Notes: generated by a model not told the origin, from the sequence alone. 64,000 bases of DNA from Mesorhizobium sp. L2C084A000 (GCF_000502875.1 NZ_AYWX01000006.1:222529-286528); one strand, 5' to 3'. Counted from the first letter of the stretch, positions 8,959 through 17,460 are shown. A program made the numbers and translations.

Positions 8959-10077
8959 ATGCGTGTTATCCTGGAACGGTCAAATCTCCTGAAGTCGCTC
9001 AACCACGTCCATCGTGTGGTCGAGCGGCGAAACACCATACCGATCCTGTCCAACGTGCTGCTCAGCGCCGAAGGCGCCAGCCTTGAAATGAAGGCGACCG
9101 ATCTCGACCTCGAGGTGACCGAAGCGACGCCCGCCAAGGTGGAGCGCGGCGGGGCGACGACAGTCCCGGCACATCTGCTCTACGACATCGTGCGCAAGCT
9201 TGCCGATGGCGCCGAGGTGATGCTGAAGACGGACGAGGACGGCAACGCCATGACGGTGACGTCTGGCCGCTCGAGCTTCCGCCTTCAGTGTCTGCCGCAA
9301 TCCGACTTCCCGGAGCTCTCGGCCGGATCCTTCTCGCATATCTTCCGTCTCGACTCGGTTGCCCTGAAAGGCCTGATCGAGAAGACCCAATTCGCCATCT
9401 CCACCGAGGAGACGCGCTATTACCTGAACGGCATCTACCTGCACACGCATGAGGTCGGCGGCAAGCTGAAGCTGCGCTCGGTGGCGACCGACGGCCACCG
9501 CCTGGCGCGCGCCGAGATCGATGCGCCAGCGGGTTCCGAAGGCATGCCGGGCATCATCATTCCGCGCAAGACGGTGAGCGAGCTGCAGAAGCTCGTCGAC
9601 GATCCGGATGTCGCGGTCACCACCGAACTGTCGGACACCAAAATCCGCTTCACCATCGGCAGCGTGGTTTTGACCTCGAAGCTGATCGACGGCACCTTCC
9701 CCGACTATCAGCGGGTCATTCCGACCGGCAACGACAAGAAGCTCATCATCGACCGCCAGAGTTTTGCCGCCGCCGTCGATCGCGTCTCGACCATCTCTTC
9801 CGAACGCGGCCGCGCGGTGAAGCTGTCGATCAGCGAGGGTCAGGTGACGCTTGCGGTCAACAATCCCGATTCAGGCAGCGCCACCGAAGAGCTGTCCGCC
9901 GACTATTCATCCGATCCGATCGAGATCGGCTTCAACGCCAAGTACCTGCTCGACGTTGCCGCGCAACTGACCGGCACGGAAGCCAAGTTCATGCTGGCCG
10001 ACGCCGGTTCGCCGACGCTGATCCACGACATGGCCGACGAGACCGCACTCTATGTGCTGATGCCGATGCGGGTGTAG
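8959..10077 (+). CDS. dnaN: DNA polymerase III beta subunit (sliding clamp)
   Basis: DnaN is the ring-shaped processivity clamp of DNA polymerase III. The 372-residue length matches the three-domain clamp. It starts MRVILERSNLLKSLNHVHRVVERRNTIPIL and ends in YVLMPMRV, the usual C-terminal strand lining the hydrophobic partner-binding pocket. The frame is open further upstream to 8845, but the ATG at 8959 gives the conserved start. It lies between dnaA and recF, as in many bacteria. Confidence 0.97.
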   Translation: MRVILERSNLLKSLNHVHRVVERRNTIPILSNVLLSAEGASLEMKATDLDLEVTEATPAKVERGGATTVPAHLLYDIVRKLADGAEVMLKTDEDGNAMTVTSGRSSFRLQCLPQSDFPELSAGSFSHIFRLDSVALKGLIEKTQFAISTEETRYYLNGIYLHTHEVGGKLKLRSVATDGHRLARAEIDAPAGSEGMPGIIIPRKTVSELQKLVDDPDVAVTTELSDTKIRFTIGSVVLTSKLIDGTFPDYQRVIPTGNDKKLIIDRQSFAAAVDRVSTISSERGRAVKLSISEGQVTLAVNNPDSGSATEELSADYSSDPIEIGFNAKYLLDVAAQLTGTEAKFMLADAGSPTLIHDMADETALYVLMPMRV

Positions 10078-10142
10078 CGGCACGGTGTCAGCACTTCGGT
10101 CCTGTTGTGGACCGGCGGCAAGCGCGATATTTACGGCAACTC

Positions 10143-10248
10143 CTAGAGCAATTCCAGGAAAAGTGTGAAGCGGTTTTCCGTACGGAGTTGCGTCAAAACA
10201 AAGAGATAGAGCGGTCCTGCGTTTCCGTGAAACGATGGAGCGCTCTAT
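10143..10248. repeat. Long dispersed palindromic repeat (about 106 bp, copy 2)
   Basis: This is a second full copy of the element at 4902-5005, from CTAGAGCAATTCCAGG to GGAGCGCTCTAT. Copies share the blocks GGAAAAGTGTGAA, CGGTTTTCCGT and TGCGTTTCCGTGAAACGATG. It occupies most of the dnaN-recF gap and ends about 13 bases before the recF start codon, so it forms the recF leader. Confidence 0.85.
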
Positions 10249-10261
10249 AGGCGGATAGCGG

Positions 10262-11407
10262 TTGCCGGGACAGAACCATATAAGTAAGCTAACACTTACT
10301 AATTTCCGCAACTATGCGGCGCTGACGATCGATCTGGCGCCAGGTGCCGTGGTTTTTTCCGGCGACAACGGCGCCGGCAAGACCAATCTCCTCGAAGCGA
10401 TCTCCTTTTTGACACCGGGGCGTGGCTTGCGCCGCGCCCCTTACGCGGATGTCGCACGCGAGGGCGGCGACGGCGGCTTTGCATTGCATGCCCGGCTCGA
10501 CGGACCTGACGGCCAAGTCGAGATCGGAACAGGCATTTCCGGCGGCGACACCGCCGGCGAAGGCGGCAGGCGGGTGCGCATCAACGGAGCTCCGGCGCGT
10601 TCGGCCGAGGACATGCTGGAATGGCTGCGCGTGGTGTGGCTGACGCCGGCCATGGACGCGTTGTTCACCGGGCCGGCCGCGGATCGCCGGCGCTTTCTCG
10701 ACCGGCTGGTGCTGGCGATCGATCCCGGCCACGGGCAACGTGCGATCGATTACGAGAAGGCGATGCGTGGCCGTAACCGCTTGCTTACTGAAGGCTCTCG
10801 AGACGACCGCTGGTTCGACGCAATCGAGACGCAGATGGCCGAAACCGGTGTGGCGATCGCCGCCGCGCGAGCCGAGATGGTGCGCCTTCTGACCGCCATG
10901 ATCGACAGGCTGCCCGACACGGGGCCATTTCCGCAGGCCGATATTGGCCTTTCGGGAGACCTGGAAGCCGAAATTGCGACCGCGCCGGCAGTCGATGTCG
11001 AGGAGCGCTTCCGCCGAACCCTTGTCGAGGGTCGTGACCGCGATCGCGCTGCCGGGCGCACGCTCGAGGGCCCGCATCGTTCGGACCTGATGGTTCGGCA
11101 CCGCCCCAAGGCGATGCCGGCCGAGCTTTGCTCGACAGGCGAGCAAAAGGCGCTGCTGGTCGGCATCGTGCTGTCGCATGCAAGGCTGACCGGCGAAATG
11201 TCGGGCATGACGCCGATCCTGCTGCTCGACGAGATCGCCGCGCATCTCGACAGCCGGCGCCGCACGGCGCTGTTTTCCATCCTGGAGGAACTGAACTGCC
11301 AGGCGTTCATGACAGGAACCGATGCTGCGCTGTTTTCCAGTCTCCAGGGACGCGCGCAATTCCTGACTGTCGACCATGGGACGGTTGGGCCAACCGAAGA
11401 CCACTGA
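10262..11407 (+). CDS. recF: DNA replication and repair protein RecF
   Basis: RecF is an SMC-like ATPase that loads RecA at gapped DNA with RecO and RecR. The 381-residue protein has ISKLTLTNFRNY at its start, Walker A SGDNGAGKTNLLEAI, the signature-like STGEQKALL and Walker B ILLLDEIAAHLD. The start is well constrained. An in-frame TAG at 10256-10258 lies just upstream, and TTG at 10262 is the only standard start codon before the conserved ISKL motif, so a TTG start is very likely. An AGGCGG lies upstream, at the edge of the repeat. Confidence 0.95.
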   Translation: MPGQNHISKLTLTNFRNYAALTIDLAPGAVVFSGDNGAGKTNLLEAISFLTPGRGLRRAPYADVAREGGDGGFALHARLDGPDGQVEIGTGISGGDTAGEGGRRVRINGAPARSAEDMLEWLRVVWLTPAMDALFTGPAADRRRFLDRLVLAIDPGHGQRAIDYEKAMRGRNRLLTEGSRDDRWFDAIETQMAETGVAIAAARAEMVRLLTAMIDRLPDTGPFPQADIGLSGDLEAEIATAPAVDVEERFRRTLVEGRDRDRAAGRTLEGPHRSDLMVRHRPKAMPAELCSTGEQKALLVGIVLSHARLTGEMSGMTPILLLDEIAAHLDSRRRTALFSILEELNCQAFMTGTDAALFSSLQGRAQFLTVDHGTVGPTEDH

Positions 11408-11438
11408 CAAGGTTTTTCAGTCCCTGTATGATCAGGCA

Positions 11439-12194
11439 ATGACCACTGCCGCCCTGACCGCAGACGAGATCGAACGCTATGCCCGCCACATCGTGCTGCC
11501 GGAGATCGGCGGAGCCGGCCAGCAAAGGCTGAAACAGGCCCGGGTGCTGGTCATCGGCGCTGGCGGGCTGGGCGCGCCGGTGCTTGAATATCTCGCCGCC
11601 GCCGGCGTCGGCACACTAGGCGTGGTCGATGACGACACCGTTTCGCTGTCCAATCTGCAGCGCCAGGTCATTCACGGTACCGACACTGTCGGCCTGCTGA
11701 AAACCGATAGCGCCAAGGCGGCAATCGTTCGCATCAATCCCAACACAATTGTTGAAGCGCACGCAATCCGGCTGACCACGGACAATGCGCCCGCCCTCGT
11801 CGCCCGCTATGACATCGTCGTCGACGGTTCCGACAATTTCGAAACGCGCTATGCCGTGGCCGATGCCTGCGCGAGCGAAGGCAAGCCGCTGGTGCATGCC
11901 GCCGTCGGACGCTTCGATGGTTCGGTAACGGTGCTGAAGCCATTCGAAGACGGCAAGGACGGCAAACCCAATCCAGGCTATCGCGATCTGTTTCCCGAGG
12001 CGCCGCCGCCGGGCCTGGTGCCGTCCTGCGCCGAAGCCGGCGTGCTTGGCGCGCTGACCGGCGTCGTCGGCACGCTGCAGGCCATGGAGGCGATCAAGCT
12101 GATCACCGGCGTCGGCGAACCGCTGGTCGGCCGGCTGCTGCTCTATGACGGGCTGGCGGCGCGCTTCGACACCATCCGCTACAAGAGAAGCTGA
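11439..12194 (+). CDS. moeB: MoeB/ThiF/HesA-family adenylyltransferase (E1-like)
   Basis: Proteins of this family adenylate the C-terminal Gly of MoaD or ThiS for molybdopterin or thiamine sulfur transfer. This one has 251 residues, with the nucleotide-binding VIGAGGLGAPVLEYLAAAG, the DDDTVSLSNLQRQ segment, and the Cys-containing VPSCAEAGVLGAL. The structural zinc Cys pairs of E. coli MoeB are not visible: the first is replaced within GYRDLFPE, and the C-terminal pair is absent. MoeB is the likeliest role, but no moa or thi gene is nearby to separate it from ThiF. The ATG at 11439 lies 31 bases after recF. Confidence 0.8.
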   Translation: MTTAALTADEIERYARHIVLPEIGGAGQQRLKQARVLVIGAGGLGAPVLEYLAAAGVGTLGVVDDDTVSLSNLQRQVIHGTDTVGLLKTDSAKAAIVRINPNTIVEAHAIRLTTDNAPALVARYDIVVDGSDNFETRYAVADACASEGKPLVHAAVGRFDGSVTVLKPFEDGKDGKPNPGYRDLFPEAPPPGLVPSCAEAGVLGALTGVVGTLQAMEAIKLITGVGEPLVGRLLLYDGLAARFDTIRYKRS

Positions 12195-12198
12195 ATTC

Positions 12199-12687
12199 TT
12201 GGACCGGATCGAAGCTGCCTCCATCACGCGGATCCCGACCGATTTCGACCGCTGGGACGATGTGCTCGCATTGATCATGCGCGCTTTCGCCTCGATGGAC
12301 GGCGTCATCGACCCGCCCTCCTCGGCCCACCTTTTGACCACCGACACTCTGCGGGACAAGGCGCGGTGGGAGACCGGCTTCGTGGCGCTCAAGGGCGATC
12401 GGATCGTCGGCTGCGTCTTTGCCCTTGAAAAGGTGACAGAGTTCTATGTCGGCAAGCTCGCGGTCGCGCCGGACTGCCAGGGACAAGGCATTGGCCGGCG
12501 GCTGATGCAGGCGGTCGAAGACCTTGCCCGCAGCCGCGGCAAGGCGGCAATCGAGCTTCAGACGCGGATCGAGCTGACCGGGAATCATGCGGCCTTTGCT
12601 CGCCTCGGCTTTCGCGAAACTGAACGGACGGCGCACGAGGGCTATGCCAGGCCGACCTCGATCACCATGCGCAAAGCTATCCCGTAA
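12199..12687 (+). CDS. GNAT-family N-acetyltransferase
   Basis: This is a 162-residue protein if TTG 12199 is the start, four bases after the upstream stop, with AGAGAAG before it. The acetyl-CoA binding motif is clear in LAVAPDCQGQGIGRRLM, followed by the second motif NHAAFARLGF. GNAT enzymes move an acetyl group to an amine; the substrate is not predictable here. A longer in-frame version would start at 12145 inside the upstream gene, which seems unlikely. It is probably co-transcribed with the upstream E1-like gene. Confidence 0.8.
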   Translation: MDRIEAASITRIPTDFDRWDDVLALIMRAFASMDGVIDPPSSAHLLTTDTLRDKARWETGFVALKGDRIVGCVFALEKVTEFYVGKLAVAPDCQGQGIGRRLMQAVEDLARSRGKAAIELQTRIELTGNHAAFARLGFRETERTAHEGYARPTSITMRKAIP

Positions 12688-12720
12688 GGTTTATCTTACG
12701 GTTTGTGGGCCGCGACAGCG

Positions 12721-13722
12721 TCAGGTCCTGAGCGGCAGCACGCGGTCTGGTGGGCGGTGGCCGTCAACGAAGGCGCGGATATTGATGATGACCTTTTCAC
12801 CCATGTCGATGCGGCCCTCGAGCGTCGCCGAGCCCATATGCGGCAAAAGCACGACCTTGTTCTTGGCGGCGAGCTTCAGCAGCTTGCTGTTCAAGGCCGG
12901 CTCATGCTCGTAGACATCGAGCCCGGCGCCGGCGATCTTGCCGTCCTGGATCAGCTTGACCAGCGCTTCCTCGTCGATGATGTCGCCACGTGCGGTGTTG
13001 ACGACATAGGCAGTCGGCTGCAGCAGCGCCAGCCGCCGCGCCGAAAGCAGATGGAAGGTTGCCGGCGTCGAGGGACAGTTGACCGAGATGATATCCATGC
13101 GGGCCAGCATCTGGTCGAGGCTTTCCCAATAGGTCGCCTCCAACCCGTCTTCCACGGCCGGCAGCACGCGGTGGCGATTGTGATAATGGATCGACAGTCC
13201 GAAGGCCTTGGCCCGCCTGGCGACGGCGGTGCCGATGCGGCCCATGCCGACAATGCCGAGCCGCTTGCCCCAGATGCGCCGGCCCAGCATCCAGGTCGGC
13301 GACCAGCCGGCCCATTTCTTGTCACCGGTGAGCACATTGGCGCCTTCCGCCAGCCGCCGCGGCACCGCCAGCATCAGCGCCATGGTCATGTCGGCGGTGT
13401 CCTCGGTCAGGACATTCGGCGTGTTGGTGACGGTGATGCCCCTCTTGGCCGCGGCCGCGACATCGATCTTGTCGACGCCATTGCCAAAATTCGCGATCAG
13501 TTTGAGGTTGTCGCCGGCCTGGGCGATCAGTGCGGCATCGATCTGGTCGGTTACCGTCGGCACCAGCACGTCGGCCTCCTTGACCGCCGCGACCAGTTCC
13601 GGCTGCGTCATCGGCCGGTCCTCGACATTCAGCCTTGCGTCGAACAACTCGCGCATGCGGGTCTCGACGGGGTCGGGCAGCTTTCGCGTGATGACGACGA
13701 GAGGCTTCTTTTTGCCTGCCAT
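12721..13722 (-). CDS. D-2-hydroxyacid dehydrogenase (glyoxylate/hydroxypyruvate reductase type)
   Basis: This 333-residue NAD(P)-dependent dehydrogenase has the Rossmann motif GIVGMGRIGTAVARRAKAFG. The catalytic set is visible: Arg in NTARGDIIDE, Glu in the YEHEP region, and His in LLPHMGSAT. GNGVDKIDV and NTPNVLTEDTADM are typical of the glyoxylate/hydroxypyruvate reductase and glycerate dehydrogenase subgroup. I chose ATG 13722 because AGGG precedes it and MAGKKKPLVVITR is a family-like start. The gene is monocistronic and convergent with the GNAT gene. Confidence 0.88.
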   Translation of the reverse strand: MAGKKKPLVVITRKLPDPVETRMRELFDARLNVEDRPMTQPELVAAVKEADVLVPTVTDQIDAALIAQAGDNLKLIANFGNGVDKIDVAAAAKRGITVTNTPNVLTEDTADMTMALMLAVPRRLAEGANVLTGDKKWAGWSPTWMLGRRIWGKRLGIVGMGRIGTAVARRAKAFGLSIHYHNRHRVLPAVEDGLEATYWESLDQMLARMDIISVNCPSTPATFHLLSARRLALLQPTAYVVNTARGDIIDEEALVKLIQDGKIAGAGLDVYEHEPALNSKLLKLAAKNKVVLLPHMGSATLEGRIDMGEKVIINIRAFVDGHRPPDRVLPLRT

Positions 13723-13745
13723 TGTTTCCCTCTCGAGTACTTGCC

Positions 13746-13793
13746 GCAATTCCGAACGCAAAACCGCTTCACACTTTTGCTGGAATTGCTTCT
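13746..13793. repeat. Short reverse copy of the long dispersed repeat
   Basis: Read on the minus strand, this 48-base element begins AGAAGCAATTCCAGCAAAAG and ends GCGTTCGGAATTGC. It corresponds to the first half of the elements at 4902 and 10143, but with its own closing inverted end (GCAATTCC/GGAATTGC). It lies 23 bases upstream of the hydroxyacid dehydrogenase start. Confidence 0.8.
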
Positions 13794-13935
13794 AACCCGA
13801 TCTCGTTGAGACCTCTTTAACCAAGACCGGCGAAACTGAAAGCCGGTCGCGGTGCCGATTACTCCCTGTAACAAGCGGTGCCGCCGAAGACAAAGAAAAA
13901 GGGGCGCCGAGGCCGATGGGCAAGCGCCGAAAGGA

Positions 13936-14502
13936 ATGAAAGTGTCTGGTTTCGCGTCGCTTCGCCTGACCCTCAGCGCAGCATTTCTCGGCGCTCTGCT
14001 TTATTCTCCGCTTGCGGGCGCGCAGAGTGCCGCAGCACCTGCCCAGGGCGTCGTCACGCTTGGTCCGAGCGGCCTGCCGCTGCCGCGCTTCGTCAGCCTG
14101 AAATCCGGCCGCGTCAACTCGCGCGTCGGTCCCGGGGCCAACTACTCGGTCGACTGGATGTATATGAAGGCCGGCCTGCCGATGGAGATCATCCAGGAAT
14201 TCGACACATGGCGCCGCGTGCGCGATGCCGATGGTTCGGAAGGCTGGATCAACCAGTCGCTGCTTTCCGGCCGACGCACGGCAATCGTCGCACCATGGCA
14301 GCGCGGCAAGGGCGCCCAGATCGACCTTCTCAACAGTCCCGACAAGGACGCAAGAGTGGTCGCGATGATTGAACCTGGCGTCATGGGTACGATCAAATCC
14401 TGCGACGGCCAGTGGTGCGAAATGACGTTCGACGGCCACACCGGCTGGCTTGCCCAGTCGGTTGTCTGGGGCGCCTATCCCGGCGAACGGGTCAAGGACT
14501 GA
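13936..14502 (+). CDS. Secreted protein with bacterial SH3-like domain
   Basis: This 188-residue protein has a cleavable signal peptide (MKVSGFASLRLT to about AGAQ, residue 30). The SH3-like region includes LKSGRVNSRVGPGANYSVDWMY, and a second repeat-like half includes CDGQWCEMTFDGHTGWL. Such domains bind peptidoglycan or envelope partners; it is not an enzyme by sequence. The ATG at 13936 has AAGGA immediately before it, an abnormally short spacing. The frame is open upstream to 13852, but that extension looks like noise and would bury the signal peptide. It stands alone, with no operon partner. Confidence 0.8.
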   Translation: MKVSGFASLRLTLSAAFLGALLYSPLAGAQSAAAPAQGVVTLGPSGLPLPRFVSLKSGRVNSRVGPGANYSVDWMYMKAGLPMEIIQEFDTWRRVRDADGSEGWINQSLLSGRRTAIVAPWQRGKGAQIDLLNSPDKDARVVAMIEPGVMGTIKSCDGQWCEMTFDGHTGWLAQSVVWGAYPGERVKD

Positions 14503-14613
14503 CAACTTCATCGCGAGGCTCGGAAGAACTCGGGATCAGAAATAGGCCGGCAATCACGGATACGGCAACAAGGTGCTTGCGCCTCCGCTTCATCAAACTC
14601 AATTGCAGCATTG

Positions 14614-15471
14614 TCATTCACGCCGCCGATCGCTCGCGTCCGTTGCGAATGCGGCAGCGATTGCGCCTCTCAGCGGGTTGCTCAACCGTGTCAGGAGCGT
14701 AATCCGGCTGGCTGGCAAATCCGGCAATCCATGCGACCGGTTCAGTATCACGCAATCGGCCGGTACCTGGCTCTGCCCGATCGCCGCCACTCCCAAGCCC
14801 GCGCTGGCGGCCGATTGCAACGCAGTCACCGAACCGCCGGTGAAGGCGAGGCGCCAGGCGGTATTGCTGCCATCGAGCGCGCGTTCCGCTGCCAGTCGGA
14901 CGGTGCAGGATCCGGGCAATGCCAACAGCGGCAACGCGGCAGACGACCGCCAGACGTCAGGCGACCTTGCACACCAGACAAGCTGGTCTCGGTAGAGCGG
15001 GATGCCCTGGCGCCGGCTGATATCCATGCGCACGACGGCAAAATCGGCCTTGCCTGCGTCGTAGCGGGCCTGCATCTCGGCTGAGAGACCCACCGACACT
15101 TCCAGCAGCAATTCCGGAAAGACTTGGCTCAGACGCCCAAACGCCGACTCCAGAAGCGCACCGGCGGCGTGATCGCCGATGGCCGCCCGGAGCGTGGTGG
15201 TTTGCGTGCCAGCATCGAATGTAGCCACGGCCCGGTCATGAGCCTCGAGGACCTGCCGCGCCGAAGCAAGGAACCGCGCGCCTTCGGGCGTCAGCGAAAC
15301 CGCGCGCGGCGTCCGCGCCAGGAGACGCCGCTCCATCGCTTGCTCGAGCTTGCGGACCCGCAGGCTGATCGCCGACTGGGTGGTCCCGAGAAGATCGGCC
15401 GCGGTGGTGAAGCTCTCGCAGTCGGCAACAAGCACGAAGCTGCGAAGCTGTTCGATGGCAAGATGCTTCAT
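14614..15471 (-). CDS. LysR-family transcriptional regulator
   Basis: This 285-residue regulator has the N-terminal winged helix-turn-helix in LRSFVLVADCESFTTAADLLGTTQSAISLRVRKLE (the motif spans roughly residues 9-43) and a C-terminal effector-binding domain. It is divergently transcribed from an AhpD-like/DUF302 gene pair, with 116 bases between starts. LysR proteins typically regulate the divergent neighbour, and an inverted repeat in the gap (15484-15504) is a candidate operator. The inducer is not predictable. Confidence 0.9.
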   Translation of the reverse strand: MKHLAIEQLRSFVLVADCESFTTAADLLGTTQSAISLRVRKLEQAMERRLLARTPRAVSLTPEGARFLASARQVLEAHDRAVATFDAGTQTTTLRAAIGDHAAGALLESAFGRLSQVFPELLLEVSVGLSAEMQARYDAGKADFAVVRMDISRRQGIPLYRDQLVWCARSPDVWRSSAALPLLALPGSCTVRLAAERALDGSNTAWRLAFTGGSVTALQSAASAGLGVAAIGQSQVPADCVILNRSHGLPDLPASRITLLTRLSNPLRGAIAAAFATDASDRRRE

Positions 15472-15483
15472 TTCGTACTCATA

Positions 15484-15504
15484 TCATAGAGACAGCTACT
15501 ATGA
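15484..15504. promoter_or_regulatory. Candidate LysR operator
   Basis: TCATAG (15484-15489) and CTATGA (15499-15504) form a perfect inverted repeat with a nine-base spacer. It lies 13 bases upstream of the LysR start codon and about 84 bases upstream of the divergent AhpD-like gene. The size and placement fit the LysR recognition half of a divergent promoter. Confidence 0.55.
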
Positions 15505-15587
15505 CATTTCCAAATGCTCCTCGTCGAGTCATATGGATTCCGACGAAGCACGGCGGTTGCCGGCTGACCCGGAAGGAGAATGATTAG

Positions 15588-16127
15588 ATGTCTCGCCTAT
15601 CGCCAATAAACGAAGATTCCGACACGGAAGCCGGCAAGCTTCTGGCGGAAACGCGACGCCAGCTCGGACGCGTCCCGAACCTCTATCGCGTCCTGGCCAA
15701 CTCTCCGGTCGCTCTCAAAGGTTATCTGCAATTTCGCGAGTCGCTGCAGAGCGGCCGTCTCAGTTCGAAATTGCGCGAGCAGATCGCCCTGATAACTGCT
15801 GAGGTGAACCGCTGCGAATACTGCGTTTCGGCCCACGCATTTCGCGGATCCAAGATCGGCATCTCCGATACGGAATTGGAGCTAAATCGCAGGGGCGATT
15901 CAAGCGATGCCAGAGTGGCGGCCACGCTGGCGTTGGCTGCGGATGTGGCGCGTAGCCGCGGAGCCGTCACCGACCAGGCATTCGGCGCCGCCAGGGCCGC
16001 GGGGCTCGACGACGAGGAACTGGCAGAGGTGATCGCGCATGTCGCACTCAACTTCTATTCCAACATCCTCAATCACTTCGCCCAGCCAGAACTCGACTTT
16101 CCACGGACAGTGCTTCTCAATGACTGA
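15588..16127 (+). CDS. AhpD-like / carboxymuconolactone decarboxylase-family protein
   Basis: This 179-residue protein carries the AhpD-type redox motif CEYCVSAH (Cys76, Cys79, His83) in a helical fold, ending with an IAHVALNFYSNILNHFAQPE segment typical of the family. AhpD-like proteins act as alkylhydroperoxidases or thiol reductants, although many have unknown substrates. A strong GGAAGGAG precedes the ATG. The stop overlaps the next start by eight bases, so translation is coupled to the DUF302 gene. A role in peroxide or electrophile stress is an inference. Confidence 0.85.
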   Translation: MSRLSPINEDSDTEAGKLLAETRRQLGRVPNLYRVLANSPVALKGYLQFRESLQSGRLSSKLREQIALITAEVNRCEYCVSAHAFRGSKIGISDTELELNRRGDSSDARVAATLALAADVARSRGAVTDQAFGAARAAGLDDEELAEVIAHVALNFYSNILNHFAQPELDFPRTVLLND

Positions 16128-16569
16128 CCTCGTGACCCTCGATCCGAGTTCGATGGCGACCATTCCGCGTCACCAGATCGTCGTTTCCTCCAGCTATGGT
16201 TTCGATGAGACACTGCAACGGCTTCGCGACGCCATCGCTGCTGCCGAGCTATGGATCATCCATGAGATCGATCCGCAGGCCCTGCTCAGGAAAGGCGGGA
16301 TCTCCACCATTCGGCTCCGTCAACTGCTTTGGTTCCACCCGCGATACATGGCGCGCCTGTTGCTGACCGATCCTGGCGCCGTGCCCGAAGCGCCGTTCAA
16401 GTTCGTGGTCAGCGAACAAGCAGCCGGCGTGACGGTCTGCGCCTTGAACCCGATTTTGGTGTTCTCGCCATATCCCCGGCTTTTTGGTCTCGCCCATGAA
16501 CTGTTCGACGCGACGGAGCGAATGCTCGAGACGGTTTCCACGATGCCGGTGTCGGGAGGCGATATCTAG
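16120..16569 (+). CDS. DUF302 domain protein
   Basis: This 149-residue protein fits the DUF302 fold, with SSSYGFDETLQRLRDAIAAAELWIIHEID near residues 25-53 and NPILVFSPYPRLFGLAHEL toward the end. The function of the family is not established. The ATG at 16120 lies inside the last codons of the AhpD-like gene. An in-frame ATG further upstream (16039) would overlap that gene by 89 bases and is unlikely. It shares the transcript and the probable LysR control of its neighbour. Confidence 0.75.
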   Translation: MTDLVTLDPSSMATIPRHQIVVSSSYGFDETLQRLRDAIAAAELWIIHEIDPQALLRKGGISTIRLRQLLWFHPRYMARLLLTDPGAVPEAPFKFVVSEQAAGVTVCALNPILVFSPYPRLFGLAHELFDATERMLETVSTMPVSGGDI

Positions 16570-16598
16570 CGGAGCCATGAGCGGTCCGGCCGCCTGCA

Positions 16599-16783
16599 TC
16601 AGGCGTGGTCATCTAGTCCCGATGCGGCCGAGATGGTGTCCGGAAAGCCGGTCGACAGCTTCAGGCCATAGCCCAGCGCACGGTCGATGGCGATGTGGGC
16701 GATCCAGATCAGCAACCGCCATCGCATTGCCCCACATGTGCCCGGCGAGCAGCAACAGCGCGGGCACGGTCAGGGGGCCTCGC
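16599..16783 (-). pseudogene. Truncated, frameshifted DUF4260 remnant
   Basis: On the minus strand, two adjoining frames rebuild the C-terminal half of a DUF4260-type membrane protein. The upstream part (16783-16714) reads LTVPALLLLAGHMWGN, and the downstream part (16712 to stop 16601-16599) reads LIWIAHIAIDRALGYGLKLS, then TGFPDT. They are offset by one base at about 16713. No start codon or N-terminal half is present, because the irr gene begins its 3' end at 16787. This fills the gap between the DUF302 gene and irr. The family call is from memory of the IAHIGFDRxLGYGLKxPTxFxDTH pattern. Confidence 0.6.
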
Positions 16784-16786
16784 CGG

Positions 16787-17218
16787 TCATTCGCGGCGTT
16801 TGGGGCGCAGCCTCACCACGATGTCGACATTGGCGATCTCCATCCCTTCCGGAGGCTCCGGCAGGTTGGCAACCGTCACCGGACCGCTGTCGATGTCGAA
16901 TATGCGGTTTTCGCCTTCGATGTAGAAATGGTGGTGGTCGGAGGTATTGGTGTCGAAATAGGTTTTCGCGCCCTCGACGGCGAGGATGCGCAAAAGTCCC
17001 GCCTGGGTAAACTGGTGAAGGGCATTGTAGACGGTGGCCAGCGACACCGGCACGCCGGCGGCAACCGCCTCCTCGTGCAGTTCCTCGGCCGACAGATGCC
17101 GGTCGCCCTTGGCGAAAAGCAGATCGGCCAGCGCAATGCGCTGACGCGTCGGCCTCAGGCCGGCTTCACGGACCCGCTTGTCCACAGCGACATTTTCCTT
17201 CCGGCCGTCCAGGTCCAT
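16787..17218 (-). CDS. irr: Iron response regulator Irr (Fur superfamily)
   Basis: Irr is the haem-responsive Fur-family regulator that governs iron and haem genes in rhizobia. The 143-residue form from ATG 17218 begins about 21 residues before the conserved LRPTRQRIALADLLFAKGDRHL. The helix SLATVYNALHQF and the HHH cluster in TSDHHHFYIEGE follow. The HHH cluster is typical of Irr rather than Fur. The Cys-Pro haem motif of Bradyrhizobium Irr is absent. A GTG at 17254 would add 12 residues. It is divergent from fabA, a conserved rhizobial arrangement, and its likely binding site occurs at 52543-52563. Confidence 0.9.
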   Translation of the reverse strand: MDLDGRKENVAVDKRVREAGLRPTRQRIALADLLFAKGDRHLSAEELHEEAVAAGVPVSLATVYNALHQFTQAGLLRILAVEGAKTYFDTNTSDHHHFYIEGENRIFDIDSGPVTVANLPEPPEGMEIANVDIVVRLRPKRRE

Positions 17219-17460
17219 CTTCTCGTCGAACCCCACAGTTCCGCCCCAAGACACGCCCAGAATGGCAAAAAAATGAACGTCTGCCGAAACCGGACCTCTC
17301 AGGACATATATTCTGTCGTCCGAATGCGATCAATAGCGCGCATTGACCCAGGCAGACGAGCAGGCTAAGCGCAAACGCCGGTTTCCGGCCTGAAACAGAT
17401 TGTGTTAGGAAACCAACGACAAGGGCACCCGATAGCCCGGAACGATATGGGATGAGATTG

